64,000 bases of DNA from contig NZ_UWOD01000001.1 of assembly GCF_900604335.1 (NCBI RefSeq), positions 1,180,521 through 1,244,520 on the forward strand. The letters are read 5' to 3'. Below the pieces are notes generated by a model. That model did not search any database and was not told the DNA's origin. It saw only the letters and a list, made by a program, of their open reading frames with translations. This DNA comes from Intestinibacillus sp. Marseille-P6563 (lineage in GTDB: Bacteria > Bacillota > Clostridia > Oscillospirales > Butyricicoccaceae). This document shows, piece by piece, positions 52,522 to 61,112 of the stretch. Within the stretch, counting starts at the first letter, position 1. Every line of letters starts with the position of its first letter. The translations under genes were made by a program, and so were the position numbers.

Positions 52522-53181
52522 ATGGAGCATGTAACCCTGATGTTTGAGGTGGCTGTCCGGCTGCTTCTTGCCATGTGCATCGGCGGCGGCATCGGCTGGG
52601 AACGTGCCCGGGCTCATCATCCAGCCGGTATCCGCACCCACATGCTGGTGACCATCGGCGCGGCTGTTGTTATGCTTTTAGGCAGTCAGACGGTCGGAGA
52701 ATTTGCCGGAACGGCCAATTCCGACCCGGCTCGTCTGGGTGCACAGGTCATTTCCGGTATCGGCTTTTTAGGCGCTGGTACCATTATGAAAGAAGGCCGC
52801 TCGGTGCGCGGCCTGACCACGGCCGCGACGCTGTGGGTGGCCGCCTGTCTGGGGCTGGCAGTCGGCGCCGGACAATATGTAGTATCCTTTGGCGGATTTT
52901 TGGTTGCCATGCTGGCACTACGGGTATTTAAATTCCCGCGGTTTGAAGTGTCCTTTCTTTGCAGCCAGCAGGAAAACTGCTTCCAGAGCATTTGCCAGAC
53001 ACTCGAACTGGAACAGGCCAACATCAGCAATTTTTCCAGCCGCGATGTCGATGAAGACCACATCCGCATCCGGTTTGAACTGTATTTGGGCTGGCGCAGC
53101 CGCACCCGCAACACCGCGGATATTTTAGCGCGCCTGTCCTCCATCCCCTACATTTCCCGCATCGAGGTCACTTCGGTATAA
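52522..53181 (+). CDS. MgtC/SapB-family membrane protein
   Basis: A 219-residue protein. Four to five helices with the MgtC signature CIGGGIGWERARAHHPAGIRT, HMLVTIGAAVVMLLG, ARLGAQVISGIGFLGAGTI and GLTTAATLWVAACLGLAVGAG fill residues 8-135; the C-terminal cytoplasmic ACT-like domain covers about 140-219. MgtC proteins affect Mg2+ or phosphate balance. AAGGAGG lies just after the PHP gene stop, so it is the last gene of that operon. Confidence 0.92.
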   Translation: MEHVTLMFEVAVRLLLAMCIGGGIGWERARAHHPAGIRTHMLVTIGAAVVMLLGSQTVGEFAGTANSDPARLGAQVISGIGFLGAGTIMKEGRSVRGLTTAATLWVAACLGLAVGAGQYVVSFGGFLVAMLALRVFKFPRFEVSFLCSQQENCFQSICQTLELEQANISNFSSRDVDEDHIRIRFELYLGWRSRTRNTADILARLSSIPYISRIEVTSV

Positions 53182-53184
53182 CAC

Positions 53185-53223
53185 AAAAAGACGGCTTCCA
53201 TTTCACTGGAAGCCGTCTTTCTT
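53185..53223. terminator. Bidirectional terminator
   Basis: AAAAAGACGGCTTCC / GGAAGCCGTCTTTCTTT stem between MgtC-like and deacetylase genes. Confidence 0.88.
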
Positions 53224-53224
53224 T

Positions 53225-54151
53225 TTATTCGTCATAACTAAAGGTGACGGGCTGAATATTCGGGGTCAGCTTGTCGCAGTAATATCCAATGTCCAGCAGC
53301 TGCTCGACGATCTCGCTCACCGCTTCGGCGGTGGCGTCCTTATCGGCTGCGTCGTGCAGCAGCACGACCGGATGCTCGGTTTCCGATACGCCTTGAACGA
53401 CATTCTCGCAGATTTCCTCTGCCGAAAGGTCTTCTCCGGTGGCATCACCGCCGGATACGTCCCAATCGTAGTAAACAAATCCGCGGCGGATCATTTCTGC
53501 AATAATCGGCTGGTAGACGTCCCGGTTGTACGCATTGATCGACCCGCCCGGGAAACGGAACACAGTCGGATACACGCCGCAGGCGTCATAGACAGCCTGG
53601 TATGCCTCGTGGAAGTCCTCCAAAAAGGCGTCGACCGAGCTGTAAATCTCGTCGTAATCATGCGAATATCCATGGATGCCCAGGGTATGGCCTTCGTCCA
53701 CAATGCGCTGAAGGGTTTCTTCCCGGCCTTCGATGTTTTTGCCGACCACAAAGAAGGTGGCTTTCTGGTCATGTTCGGCCAGCGCGTCTAAAATCTCCTC
53801 GGTGTTGGACGAGGGGCCGTCGTCAAAGGTCAGGTAAACTGCCTTGGCATTGCCTTCCTCAAAAGTTCCGGTGCTGTCGGCTTTCATCTCCGGGTAAAGT
53901 GTCTGGTATTTGAGCGCTTTGCTGCCGGTCTTTTGGCCGTCGGTCTGTGCGGACGCATTCTGTGCACCGGTGGTATCTCCCTGCAATTTTGCGATGGTTG
54001 CATCGGCATCCCACAACCGCTTGGTCTGGATGGCTGCCACAGCACAAACGGCCACGATGAGCAGCACCCCTATGATCTTCAAAATGACTTTCGGGCTCCT
54101 GCGCCGCCGGTAGCCACCATAGCCCCCGCGCCGCCTGCGATAATATGCCAA
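53225..54151 (-). CDS. Membrane-anchored polysaccharide deacetylase (NodB domain)
   Basis: A 308-residue protein with a highly basic Arg/Gly/Tyr-rich cytoplasmic N-terminus, one transmembrane helix (VILKIIGVLLIVAVCAVAAI, about 22-41) and an extracellular NodB domain. Motif 1 is YLTFDDGPS, motif 2 is HGYSHDYDE (HXXXH), and RFPGGS and VVLLHDA follow. It probably deacetylates peptidoglycan or wall sugars. The start is TTG at 54151 (GGAG nine bases upstream) because there is no suitable ATG. It has its own promoter (54191-54218). Confidence 0.88.
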   Translation of the reverse strand: MAYYRRRRGGYGGYRRRRSPKVILKIIGVLLIVAVCAVAAIQTKRLWDADATIAKLQGDTTGAQNASAQTDGQKTGSKALKYQTLYPEMKADSTGTFEEGNAKAVYLTFDDGPSSNTEEILDALAEHDQKATFFVVGKNIEGREETLQRIVDEGHTLGIHGYSHDYDEIYSSVDAFLEDFHEAYQAVYDACGVYPTVFRFPGGSINAYNRDVYQPIIAEMIRRGFVYYDWDVSGGDATGEDLSAEEICENVVQGVSETEHPVVLLHDAADKDATAEAVSEIVEQLLDIGYYCDKLTPNIQPVTFSYDE

Positions 54152-54190
54152 CCCTTCTCACTCCGTTTCTACAAAATCCTACTGCTTTAT

Positions 54191-54218
54191 ATTATACCCG
54201 ATTTCCCCAAAGAAGCAA
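54191..54218 (-). promoter_or_regulatory. Promoter of the deacetylase gene
   Basis: On the minus strand TTGCTT (54213-54218), 16-base spacer, TATAAT (54191-54196). Confidence 0.6.
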
Positions 54219-54220
54219 CA

Positions 54221-54450
54221 AAAAAAGCGCACGGGACAATTCCCTGCACGCTTCCAAAAAAATGCCCAGCGGGACGGCACCGAAGAATAAACGATGACAA
54301 CATGAAGATGTGGAGAAACGGTGGGGCGATCCTCCCCGGCGCGTCCCGTCGGCGTGGGATATGAATGTCCACCGGGTACGTGATGGCGGCTGTACACCGG
54401 CGGCGCAGCGCGGCAATCCGAACTTACTCACGCTGTGTTCTTAATGTAGA
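54221..54450 (-). ncRNA. Possible structured small RNA upstream of the deacetylase gene
   Basis: The 412-base gap between the deacetylase and permease genes has no credible ORF, yet its middle is GC-rich and full of inverted pieces. On the minus strand these include CAGCG/CGCTG, TCCC-N8-GGGA, GGGG-AGGATCG-CCCC and GGTGG/CCACC. It ends in a good terminator, AGCGTGCAGGGA / TCCCGTGCGCT followed by seven T (54221-54252). That terminator comes before the deacetylase promoter, so the transcript would be independent. The family (6S-like, raiA-like or other) cannot be told by eye and its own promoter is weak. Confidence 0.35.
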
Positions 54451-54523
54451 CTTTGAAACTGAAATTAAACTGAAAAATCCAGATTTTATCCTCTGCATTC
54501 GCTCTTTATGGCCTGATAAAAAG

Positions 54524-54553
54524 AAAAACCCGCCCTTTTGGGCAGGTTTTTCC
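54524..54553 (-). terminator. Terminator of the GntR/ABC operon
   Basis: AAAACCTGCCC-AAAA-GGGCGGGTTTTT hairpin on the minus strand with a T tail. Confidence 0.85.
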
Positions 54554-54563
54554 GTTTTGCCAA

Positions 54564-56702
54564 TTAGCTGTTTCGCACCATTTCGCATACCTGCTTTGGG
54601 AATGTACCCGTCCGGTAGTACAAGGTGCAGGTAGCATAATTGTTGAAGACCGCTTGCACCGTATAGACATCATCGTATTCCAGCCCCAGCGAAACATCGC
54701 ACGATGCCGCCACCGGCTCCAGCACGGCATTTTGCAGCAGCGCCTGCATCTGGGCCGGGTCGGTGACCGTCACCGAGCCGTTGTCTACGACCTGCGATGC
54801 GGAAGCTGTCATTGTACCGTATTCTATCACTTCGCCTTCGGCTTGCATGATATCGTCCGATGTTTCATACCAGGATACCGTGATCTGTCTCAGGTCTTCG
54901 ACGCTCAGCGCCTTGGGTTCGACACCGTACTCTTTCAGCAGAGCCAGGGTCTTGGTGTAGGTCGGATAAATGGGGATATACTCCAAGTTGTTGTAGGTAA
55001 GCCCACGGTCATCCACCGTTATGTAATCCACATCCATACGCAGCACGGGGATGGTGCTTTCTGCGATGTCCTGTGTCAGGGTCAGCGCTTCTTCCTGGAG
55101 CGTCTGCACGATCTCCATCGCCGATTCCCGATCGGTAATGAGCGCCGCCATCGTTTCCGACAAATCGGCATTGGTGCGAATACTCAGCTCCAATGTGTCG
55201 ATCTCCGCCTCGGGGTTCACCTCAAAGATGCTGTTGGAGTGACGGATATAGTCCTCGGTAAAACGGATCGCATGGAGCTGTTCCCAAGCTTCCTTGCTTA
55301 CACCGGCATTGGTGTAACTGCGCCGTGCGGTCTGCCCGTTTTTCATCAAATAGATCACTTCCACATATCCATTGTGCGGCGCCGTATCCAGACCGGCAAC
55401 GCATTCCGATGCGATATTCCGCACCGCGTGGATGATCGCCGGGTCGGTCAGTACCGGCTGCGAGATACCAAAATCGCCGTTGTTATAAACACGTGTATTC
55501 TCCTGGTCCTCGCTGTAATACAGATTAAAATCGAACCCGACTGCCTCAATCTTATCTTCGTTCGGAATCCACTTGTCATATCCCATCACATCCCGCTGGA
55601 TGCCAACCACGATCGCGACCGCCGCCACAGCCAGTACAATCATGGTCTTCCAGTGGGCGAACGCCGACCGGAGGTCAAAGTGATAAATCATTTCGATGAC
55701 GATGTGTCCCAGCACGGTGCCCGCCAGCAAGCCGAACCAAATCCAGAACGCGCCGCCAATGCTCCAGAAGATGATGCCGAACATCAGCGCAATGACCAGC
55801 ACCATATACCACTTGAGCGGCGGTTTGAAACCCTCAAAGGCAATGGCCGTACCGGCCCGCTCGCTCTTGCGATGCCGGAACAGGAAGAACGCCAGTACGG
55901 TCAGCACAGTCCACAACGCCGCTACGCCCCACAGCGCATGGTATGGAATCCGGCTTGCCGTCCAGCTCAGGAAGCTCGCATAGTTTTCCGTGATGAAATA
56001 CAGCACCACTGGGGACGTGTATTTCATGATCCAGTTGAGCGTTGCGCTCGTGCCCCAGGTCTGCAAATAGCTTTCGCACAACGTCTGCACGAGCAGCGCC
56101 ACCAGCGGGATGGAAAACAGCATCCAGCCGTCGAGCAGCACCGCCAGGACGGTATTGCCGGTCAAAATGGTCGCCAGCACCGAAACGGTGTAAATCAGCA
56201 GGAAGAACAGCACATTCAGGAGCAGCGCCTGTACAACACGCCCCGGAGTCAGATAACCGGCCACGCCAACCGCGCCGGCCAGAACCAGCGCCAGCACATA
56301 CATGATCAGATACGCGGGCAGCACCGCCAAAATGCCAGCCAGATAGTTGTTGACAAACAGGGCGTCCCGCTTGATCGGAAGCGCATGGTAAAAATCGACC
56401 TGCTTGCGGGTGTGCAGATAGTTAAACAGTGCTACGCCACACAGCACCGCCATGATGCACATGCCCATCTTGACCAGGGGGTTGGTACCCAGCAGGATTC
56501 CAGCTGCTTCACTGGAGGTACTTTCCAAAATAGCCTCCCACGCCTTGCTGTTTTCATCCCGGGACATATTTTGCACAATTATCGCCATCGGAAGCGGCAG
56601 GCAGAAGAAAAAGCCGACAAACGACAGGACGGTCGCCCACAGATTGCGGCGCAGGGTCTGGCGCAGCAAGCCGACATTAAAGAAGGAGCGATTTGATGTC
56701 AT
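54564..56702 (-). CDS. ABC transporter permease (DUF6449-like, with large extracellular region)
   Basis: A 712-residue membrane protein. About ten helices occupy residues 15-385 (for example LWATVLSFVGFFFCLPLPM and WYMVLVIALMFGIIFWSIGG). A C-terminal region of over 300 residues outside the membrane contains FNLYYSEDQENTRVYNNG and ends ...QVCEMVRNS. This layout is found in clostridial bacitracin- or stress-linked GntR-ABC systems. GGAGGTGG supports 56702. It overlaps the ATPase gene by 26 bases. Confidence 0.85.
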   Translation of the reverse strand: MTSNRSFFNVGLLRQTLRRNLWATVLSFVGFFFCLPLPMAIIVQNMSRDENSKAWEAILESTSSEAAGILLGTNPLVKMGMCIMAVLCGVALFNYLHTRKQVDFYHALPIKRDALFVNNYLAGILAVLPAYLIMYVLALVLAGAVGVAGYLTPGRVVQALLLNVLFFLLIYTVSVLATILTGNTVLAVLLDGWMLFSIPLVALLVQTLCESYLQTWGTSATLNWIMKYTSPVVLYFITENYASFLSWTASRIPYHALWGVAALWTVLTVLAFFLFRHRKSERAGTAIAFEGFKPPLKWYMVLVIALMFGIIFWSIGGAFWIWFGLLAGTVLGHIVIEMIYHFDLRSAFAHWKTMIVLAVAAVAIVVGIQRDVMGYDKWIPNEDKIEAVGFDFNLYYSEDQENTRVYNNGDFGISQPVLTDPAIIHAVRNIASECVAGLDTAPHNGYVEVIYLMKNGQTARRSYTNAGVSKEAWEQLHAIRFTEDYIRHSNSIFEVNPEAEIDTLELSIRTNADLSETMAALITDRESAMEIVQTLQEEALTLTQDIAESTIPVLRMDVDYITVDDRGLTYNNLEYIPIYPTYTKTLALLKEYGVEPKALSVEDLRQITVSWYETSDDIMQAEGEVIEYGTMTASASQVVDNGSVTVTDPAQMQALLQNAVLEPVAASCDVSLGLEYDDVYTVQAVFNNYATCTLYYRTGTFPKQVCEMVRNS

Positions 56703-57576
56703 AACCGACCACCTCCGTTTCACTGATAAAGATCTCCTCAAGCGACAAGGGCAGCAGTTCAAAGAACACCGGCTGCGTGGCCGCGATACGGTTTTGGATG
56801 TCCTCCCGGCTGCCGCGCGCCGTGATCGTATACAGCGAGCCGCGGCGGTCCTGATGCAGGATTTCCATCCCTTCGAGCGCCGCCTGGGGCGCTTCGCCCT
56901 GCCAGATGACTTGCAGCTTGTGCAGTCCCAGCTTCATTTCGTCCAGGTCGCGGGAGAACAGAATACCGCCCCGGTGCAGCAGACCGATGTGGTCACAGAT
57001 GTCCTCCAGTTCGCGCAGGTTGTGGCTGGCGATGACGGGCGTCATGCCGCGCTCGGCCACATCCTCAGCAAACAGGCTCTTGACCGCCTGCCGGACCACC
57101 GGGTCCAGACCGTCGAATGTTTCGTCACAGAACAGGTAATCGGTGCCCGCGCACACGCCCAGGATAACCGATACCTGCTTTTTCATGCCCTTGGAGAAGG
57201 TGCGCACTTTGCGCCGCTCATCCAGGTCAAAGGCTTTCATCAGGCGTTTGTACCGGTCCTCGTCAAAGGCCGGATACAAGGTCTTATAATACTGCTTCAT
57301 CTCCTCCGGGGTGATGCCCGAAAAGAAATACTGCTCATCGGAAATGTAAAAGCAGCGCTGCTTGAGGTCCACATTCTCAAAAATATCGGCGTCATCAATG
57401 GTCGTGCGGCCTTCGTCCGGCTTTAAGATGCCGGCCAACATACGCAGGAACGTCGATTTGCCCGCGCCATTGGAGCCGATCAGACCAAATACCGAACCGG
57501 TCTGAATCTCTGCATTGACATGATCGACCGCACAGATCTTCTCGAACCGCTTGGTCGCATCGATGGCACGGATCAT
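56677..57576 (-). CDS. ABC transporter ATP-binding protein (YtrB-like)
   Basis: A 299-residue ATPase. Walker A GSNGAGKST (about 34-42), Q-loop region CFYISDEQYFF, signature FSKGMKKQVSVILG (a degenerate LSGGQ), Walker B YLFCDETFDGLDP and switch His in VIASHNLREL are present. GAAGGAGG precedes ATG 57576, which overlaps the stop of the GntR gene. It powers the permease encoded next. Confidence 0.93.
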   Translation of the reverse strand: MIRAIDATKRFEKICAVDHVNAEIQTGSVFGLIGSNGAGKSTFLRMLAGILKPDEGRTTIDDADIFENVDLKQRCFYISDEQYFFSGITPEEMKQYYKTLYPAFDEDRYKRLMKAFDLDERRKVRTFSKGMKKQVSVILGVCAGTDYLFCDETFDGLDPVVRQAVKSLFAEDVAERGMTPVIASHNLRELEDICDHIGLLHRGGILFSRDLDEMKLGLHKLQVIWQGEAPQAALEGMEILHQDRRGSLYTITARGSREDIQNRIAATQPVFFELLPLSLEEIFISETEVVGYDIKSLLL

Positions 57577-57941
57577 TTTTCTTCCTCCTTCCCACTCAGC
57601 CATGCTTGCAGTGTTGCGTCATCCACGCCGAGCTCCCGCGCGCTGCGCGCCAGGTCAGCGATTTGCTTTGCAATCTCCTCCAGCCGGCGCTCGCGCAGCG
57701 CCGCGCAGTCGCTGGCAATAAAGTTTCCTCGTCCTTTCACGGAATAGACCACCCCTCGGTTCTCCAGTTCATTGTACGCGCGCTGGATCGTGTTCGGATT
57801 GATGGACAGTTCCACCGCCAACTGCCGCACGCTGGGTAATTGTTCATCTGGCTGCAAAACGCCATGCATCGCCATTTCTTCTACCCCGTCCACGACCTGC
57901 TCGTAGATCGGCCGTGCATCCCGAAAATCGATACGGAGCAT
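57573..57941 (-). CDS. YtrA-subfamily GntR regulator
   Basis: A 122-residue repressor. The winged helix occupies about 10-75 (DARPIYEQVVDGVEEMAMHG, LPSVRQLAVELSINPNTIQR, YNELENRGVVYSVKGRGNFI), followed by a short helical dimerisation tail typical of YtrA. GAAAGGAGG is upstream. First gene of the operon; its stop and the ATPase start overlap as ATGA. It should bind the palindrome at 57972-57992 and repress its own operon until antibiotic or envelope stress. Confidence 0.93.
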   Translation of the reverse strand: MLRIDFRDARPIYEQVVDGVEEMAMHGVLQPDEQLPSVRQLAVELSINPNTIQRAYNELENRGVVYSVKGRGNFIASDCAALRERRLEEIAKQIADLARSARELGVDDATLQAWLSGKEEEK

Positions 57942-57971
57942 TGCGCGCCTCCTTTCTCCACGTGTATTATC

Positions 57972-57992
57972 TGTACTAGTCTTGCTAGTACA
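57972..57992. promoter_or_regulatory. Operator of the YtrA-type operon
   Basis: TGTACTAG-TCTTG-CTAGTACA, a perfect palindrome with 8-base arms. It lies 3 bases after the -10, across the transcription start. Confidence 0.85.
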
Positions 57993-57995
57993 CTT

Positions 57996-58024
57996 AGGAT
58001 ACTCGATTTCCCTTGCTCTGTCAA
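57996..58024 (-). promoter_or_regulatory. Promoter of the YtrA-type operon
   Basis: On the minus strand TTGACA (58019-58024), 17-base spacer, TATCCT (57996-58001). Confidence 0.75.
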
Positions 58025-58100
58025 GAGGGAGCCGTGAAATTTTTTCCGCCCCCAATCGACCATTTGTGATATAATGGGGAAAACACACTGGGAGGAAACC

Positions 58101-58775
58101 ATGGTACACATCGGCAACGACTGGGACGACGTCCTTGCAGACGACTTCCAAAGCGACGCATACAAGCGCATCCGCTACTGGCTGAAAAAAGAATACGCCG
58201 AGCAGACGATCTACCCGCCCATGGAGGACATCTTCAACGCCCTGCGCTATACGCCCTATCACAGCGTCAAGGCCGTCCTTCTCGGGCAGGACCCCTATCA
58301 CGGTCCGGGGCAGGCGCACGGCCTTTGTTTTTCGGTGCAGGAGGGCGTGGAGCCGCCGCCGTCGCTGAAAAATATCTTTAAGGAGCTGGAAAGCGACCTG
58401 GGCTATCCGCCCCCGCAAAACGGCACGCTGACCAAGTGGGCCAAGCAGGGCGTTTTAATGCTCAACACCACCCTGACCGTCCGCCGTGGTCAGGCCAACA
58501 GCCACAAGAACATCGGCTGGACCGGCTTCACCGACGGCATCATCCGCAAATTAAACGACCGGGAAACCCCCATCGTCTTTCTGCTGTGGGGCGGCAACGC
58601 GCGGTCGAAAAAGCCGCTCATCACAAACCCGCAGCACCTAGTGCTCGAAACCGTGCACCCCTCGCCGCTGTCGGCCTTTGGCGGCTTCTTTGGCTGCCGC
58701 CATTTCTCCAAATGCAATGAATTTTTGCAGGCGCACGGCGAAACCCCGATCGACTGGAACTTAAATACGCCTTAA
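58101..58775 (+). CDS. ung: Uracil-DNA glycosylase (family 1)
   Basis: A 224-residue base-excision enzyme that removes uracil from DNA. The water-activating loop GQDPYHGPGQAHGLCFSV (Asp in GQDPYH) and the minor-groove loop VHPSPLSAFGGFFGC (His in HPSPLS) are intact, with LMLNTTLTVRRGQANSH and FLLWG between. Standard length. GGGAGG supports 58101. Single-gene unit divergent from the GntR-ABC operon. Confidence 0.97.
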   Translation: MVHIGNDWDDVLADDFQSDAYKRIRYWLKKEYAEQTIYPPMEDIFNALRYTPYHSVKAVLLGQDPYHGPGQAHGLCFSVQEGVEPPPSLKNIFKELESDLGYPPPQNGTLTKWAKQGVLMLNTTLTVRRGQANSHKNIGWTGFTDGIIRKLNDRETPIVFLLWGGNARSKKPLITNPQHLVLETVHPSPLSAFGGFFGCRHFSKCNEFLQAHGETPIDWNLNTP

Positions 58776-58780
58776 CAAAA

Positions 58781-58816
58781 CACCCCGGCATCCTCGAAGG
58801 ATGCCGGGGTGCTGTT
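58781..58816. terminator. Bidirectional terminator
   Basis: CACCCCGGCATCC-TCGA-GGATGCCGGGGTG stem, A/T rich on either side, between ung and the racemase-like gene. Confidence 0.88.
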
Positions 58817-58820
58817 TTGT

Positions 58821-59507
58821 TTAATCAAAGGTTGTGCGTGCCAGTCCGTCCATGACGAACCGCGCCAGAGTGGTGATGTCATACACCGGCAGGCCGGACA
58901 CCTGCTGCACCGCGTGCGCATAGGGCGGCATATTGGTGCATTCGAGCACAATGGCGCCCACGTCGGGCCGTTCGGCCAGCATGCGGCGCGTGACCGCGAC
59001 CAGCTCTCGCTCGGCCGCCGCGCGGTCGAGTTCGGGCGTATTGCCCACAAAAACTTGGCCAAAGCCGGTGCCCTCCATGCCATATACGGCCAGCGGCAGG
59101 CCGCTGATGCCCACACCGGCAAACTGCTTGTCGCCCAGTGTGCGCGCGTCGGCCGTTAAAATCCCGACCGCCTGGCCGGGCGGCAGCATGGCCGCCGCCT
59201 GCGGCACTTGCAGCAGCGCCGAGGTAAACACCGGCACGCGCACCGCAGCCGCCAACTCGCGCTGGAACATGGCGAGAAATCCGCAGCTTGTCGTAATGGC
59301 CGCTACGCCCTCGCGCTCGAGTTCGCGCGCGGCCGCGCAGAACGGCTCCAAAAGCGCCGGGTCGTGTTCGTGCACCACGCGCTCGGTGCTCGCCCCGCGC
59401 ACGATCTTTTTCCGAATCGGAAATGGGAAACTCTTTTCATTTCCCACATCACCCGGAATCCGCGGGAACCGGGTGTCCAGCATCAAAATCCCCAAGGTCT
59501 GCTGCAT
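58821..59507 (-). CDS. Aspartate/glutamate racemase-superfamily protein
   Basis: A 228-residue protein with two racemase-fold halves. Catalytic-cysteine positions appear in AITTSCGFLAMFQ (about 69-81) and VLECTNMPPYAH (about 187-198); EGTGFGQVF and LLMLDTRFPRIPGD-like N-terminus are also typical. Such enzymes racemise Asp, Glu or hydantoins. It lies nine bases after the permease gene and follows a flavin amino-acid dehydrogenase, so it may convert an amino acid enantiomer for that enzyme. GAGGTG precedes the ATG. Confidence 0.88.
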   Translation of the reverse strand: MQQTLGILMLDTRFPRIPGDVGNEKSFPFPIRKKIVRGASTERVVHEHDPALLEPFCAAARELEREGVAAITTSCGFLAMFQRELAAAVRVPVFTSALLQVPQAAAMLPPGQAVGILTADARTLGDKQFAGVGISGLPLAVYGMEGTGFGQVFVGNTPELDRAAAERELVAVTRRMLAERPDVGAIVLECTNMPPYAHAVQQVSGLPVYDITTLARFVMDGLARTTFD

Positions 59508-59515
59508 GATTCACC

Positions 59516-60937
59516 TCAAATATACAGGAAGAACAGGCCGACCAGCATCATACAGATGCACATAGGCATGGAATAAAACATGGACTTGAGCGGATCGACC
59601 TTTTTACCGAACTGGCTGGCTACGATGCCGACGACCACAAAGGTGGTCAGGTCGGCCGGCGGCAGACCCTGACCAGCGGTCGCCAGATGGGCGCCCGCTA
59701 CGGCTGCATAGGTCGGATTGACGCCAAAGGCGACCAGCGCCGGACCAAAGAACGAAAAGACGACGTTCTGCGTAGTCGACTGCGAACCGGTCAGCATACC
59801 CAGCAAAATCATGGCCGCCGCGCCGCCGATCTTGAGCACATTGCCATTGAGGCCCTGTGCAAACTCGGAGACCGCATCCACCGAGCCGGCCGCATAAAAG
59901 CTACCCAGCATGAAGGCGCAGCAAATCTGCAATACTACGGTCATCTTGACCTTGGAAAAGCTCTCCTTGCAGATATTGGCCGCATTCTTGTTGATGACCG
60001 GGAAGAAAAACGCTACCGCAATCGCGCACAGGATGGACAGCACGATGCCATTGGTCAGGCCATTGACGATCGACATGCCGGACAACAGGTCATACAGGGA
60101 CAGGACCGTACCGTCCTCCAAGGTCAAAAAGCGGATGCTCTGCAAAATGGACGGCCCCAGGTCGACCGACAGATAGGGAATCTCCACCGTGCGCAGCAGC
60201 ACGACCACGATCAAAAACAGCAGCGGGATGAGCGATTTCCAGTTGGCGCGCAGGATGCTGGACGCGCTCTGGTCGGCAAAGCGAATCTGCACTTCGGGGT
60301 TAGCACCCGGCACATTGTCTTTGTGCACCAGGAAAAAGGCCGAATAGATGGCCACGACGATAAACGAAATGGAAACGGTCACATAGCCCAGGTTGATGAC
60401 CGGGTCGGCCGGGGTCCCCACCAACGAGGACGCCAGCGCCAGCGCCTGGGTCATCGGGGGCATGATCGAACCCACGCAGGCGCCCATGACGATGATGGCG
60501 CTGATCTTTTCATACGACATGTTCATGGACACCAGAATGCCGATGGTCAGCATGCCGATGACCGTGGACGCAGCGATCGCGTCGCCCAGCAGCGAACCGG
60601 CCAGCGTCAGCGCAAACAGGATGCAGATGATGAGCATCCGGGGATGCCGCCCGAATTTGGCGGTCAGCGCGCCGATGATGGTATCGATCGTGCCCAGCCG
60701 GATGGAAATCTCGGCAAACAGGCTGCCTGCAATGGACAGCGCAATGATCCACGACAGGCGGTCCAGTCCATCGATCCAGGCGGCCACCCACTGGCCGGGG
60801 TTATACAGCCCGCCCAGCAGCAATGTCAGCGCGCCGGTGACGACCAGCGCCACATTGATCTTGCCGCCGATCACCGGGATTTTTTTACACAGGACGATAA
60901 TCAAAAGGACGGCCATTGGAATGACGACTTTGAGCAT
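59516..60937 (-). CDS. Ion-transporter superfamily permease (TRAP large subunit / NhaC-like)
   Basis: A 473-residue membrane protein with about twelve helices, for example ALVVTGALTLLLGGLYNPG, ICILFALTLAGSLLGDAIAAST, AIIVMGACVGSIMPPMTQ and MILLGMLTGSQSTTQNVVF. Two related halves with re-entrant loops (GDAIAAST and GSQSTTQ) point to the IT superfamily of organic acid or amino acid transporters. No TRAP binding protein lies nearby. Substrate presumably that of the linked dehydrogenase and racemase. Confidence 0.8.
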   Translation of the reverse strand: MLKVVIPMAVLLIIVLCKKIPVIGGKINVALVVTGALTLLLGGLYNPGQWVAAWIDGLDRLSWIIALSIAGSLFAEISIRLGTIDTIIGALTAKFGRHPRMLIICILFALTLAGSLLGDAIAASTVIGMLTIGILVSMNMSYEKISAIIVMGACVGSIMPPMTQALALASSLVGTPADPVINLGYVTVSISFIVVAIYSAFFLVHKDNVPGANPEVQIRFADQSASSILRANWKSLIPLLFLIVVVLLRTVEIPYLSVDLGPSILQSIRFLTLEDGTVLSLYDLLSGMSIVNGLTNGIVLSILCAIAVAFFFPVINKNAANICKESFSKVKMTVVLQICCAFMLGSFYAAGSVDAVSEFAQGLNGNVLKIGGAAAMILLGMLTGSQSTTQNVVFSFFGPALVAFGVNPTYAAVAGAHLATAGQGLPPADLTTFVVVGIVASQFGKKVDPLKSMFYSMPMCICMMLVGLFFLYI

Positions 60938-60956
60938 TCTTTCTCCCCCTTGCTGT

Positions 60957-60996
60957 GAAAAAAAGCGCCTGCAAGCCTCAGCTTTACAGGCGCTTT
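60957..60996 (-). terminator. Terminator between the dehydrogenase genes and the permease gene
   Basis: AAAGCGCCTG / CAGGCGCTTT stem read on the minus strand then TTTTTT. It lies 20 bases before the permease start, so permease/racemase expression may depend on read-through or a separate promoter. Confidence 0.75.
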
Positions 60997-61112
60997 GCTT
61001 CTTCTTCCATCTTGTAACGATGCACCATGCTGGATTTCAGTATACCGCAACATGCACAAAAATTCAAGAGATTTCGCGTGTCTTTTCCAAATTGTTGCCC
61101 AAGTTTTCCGGT

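Noticed and set aside
54654-56696. Plus-strand ORF of 680 codons opposite the ABC permease gene
   Set aside because: Shadow frame with Gln/His/Arg-rich product; the minus-strand frame has clear membrane helices and operon overlap.
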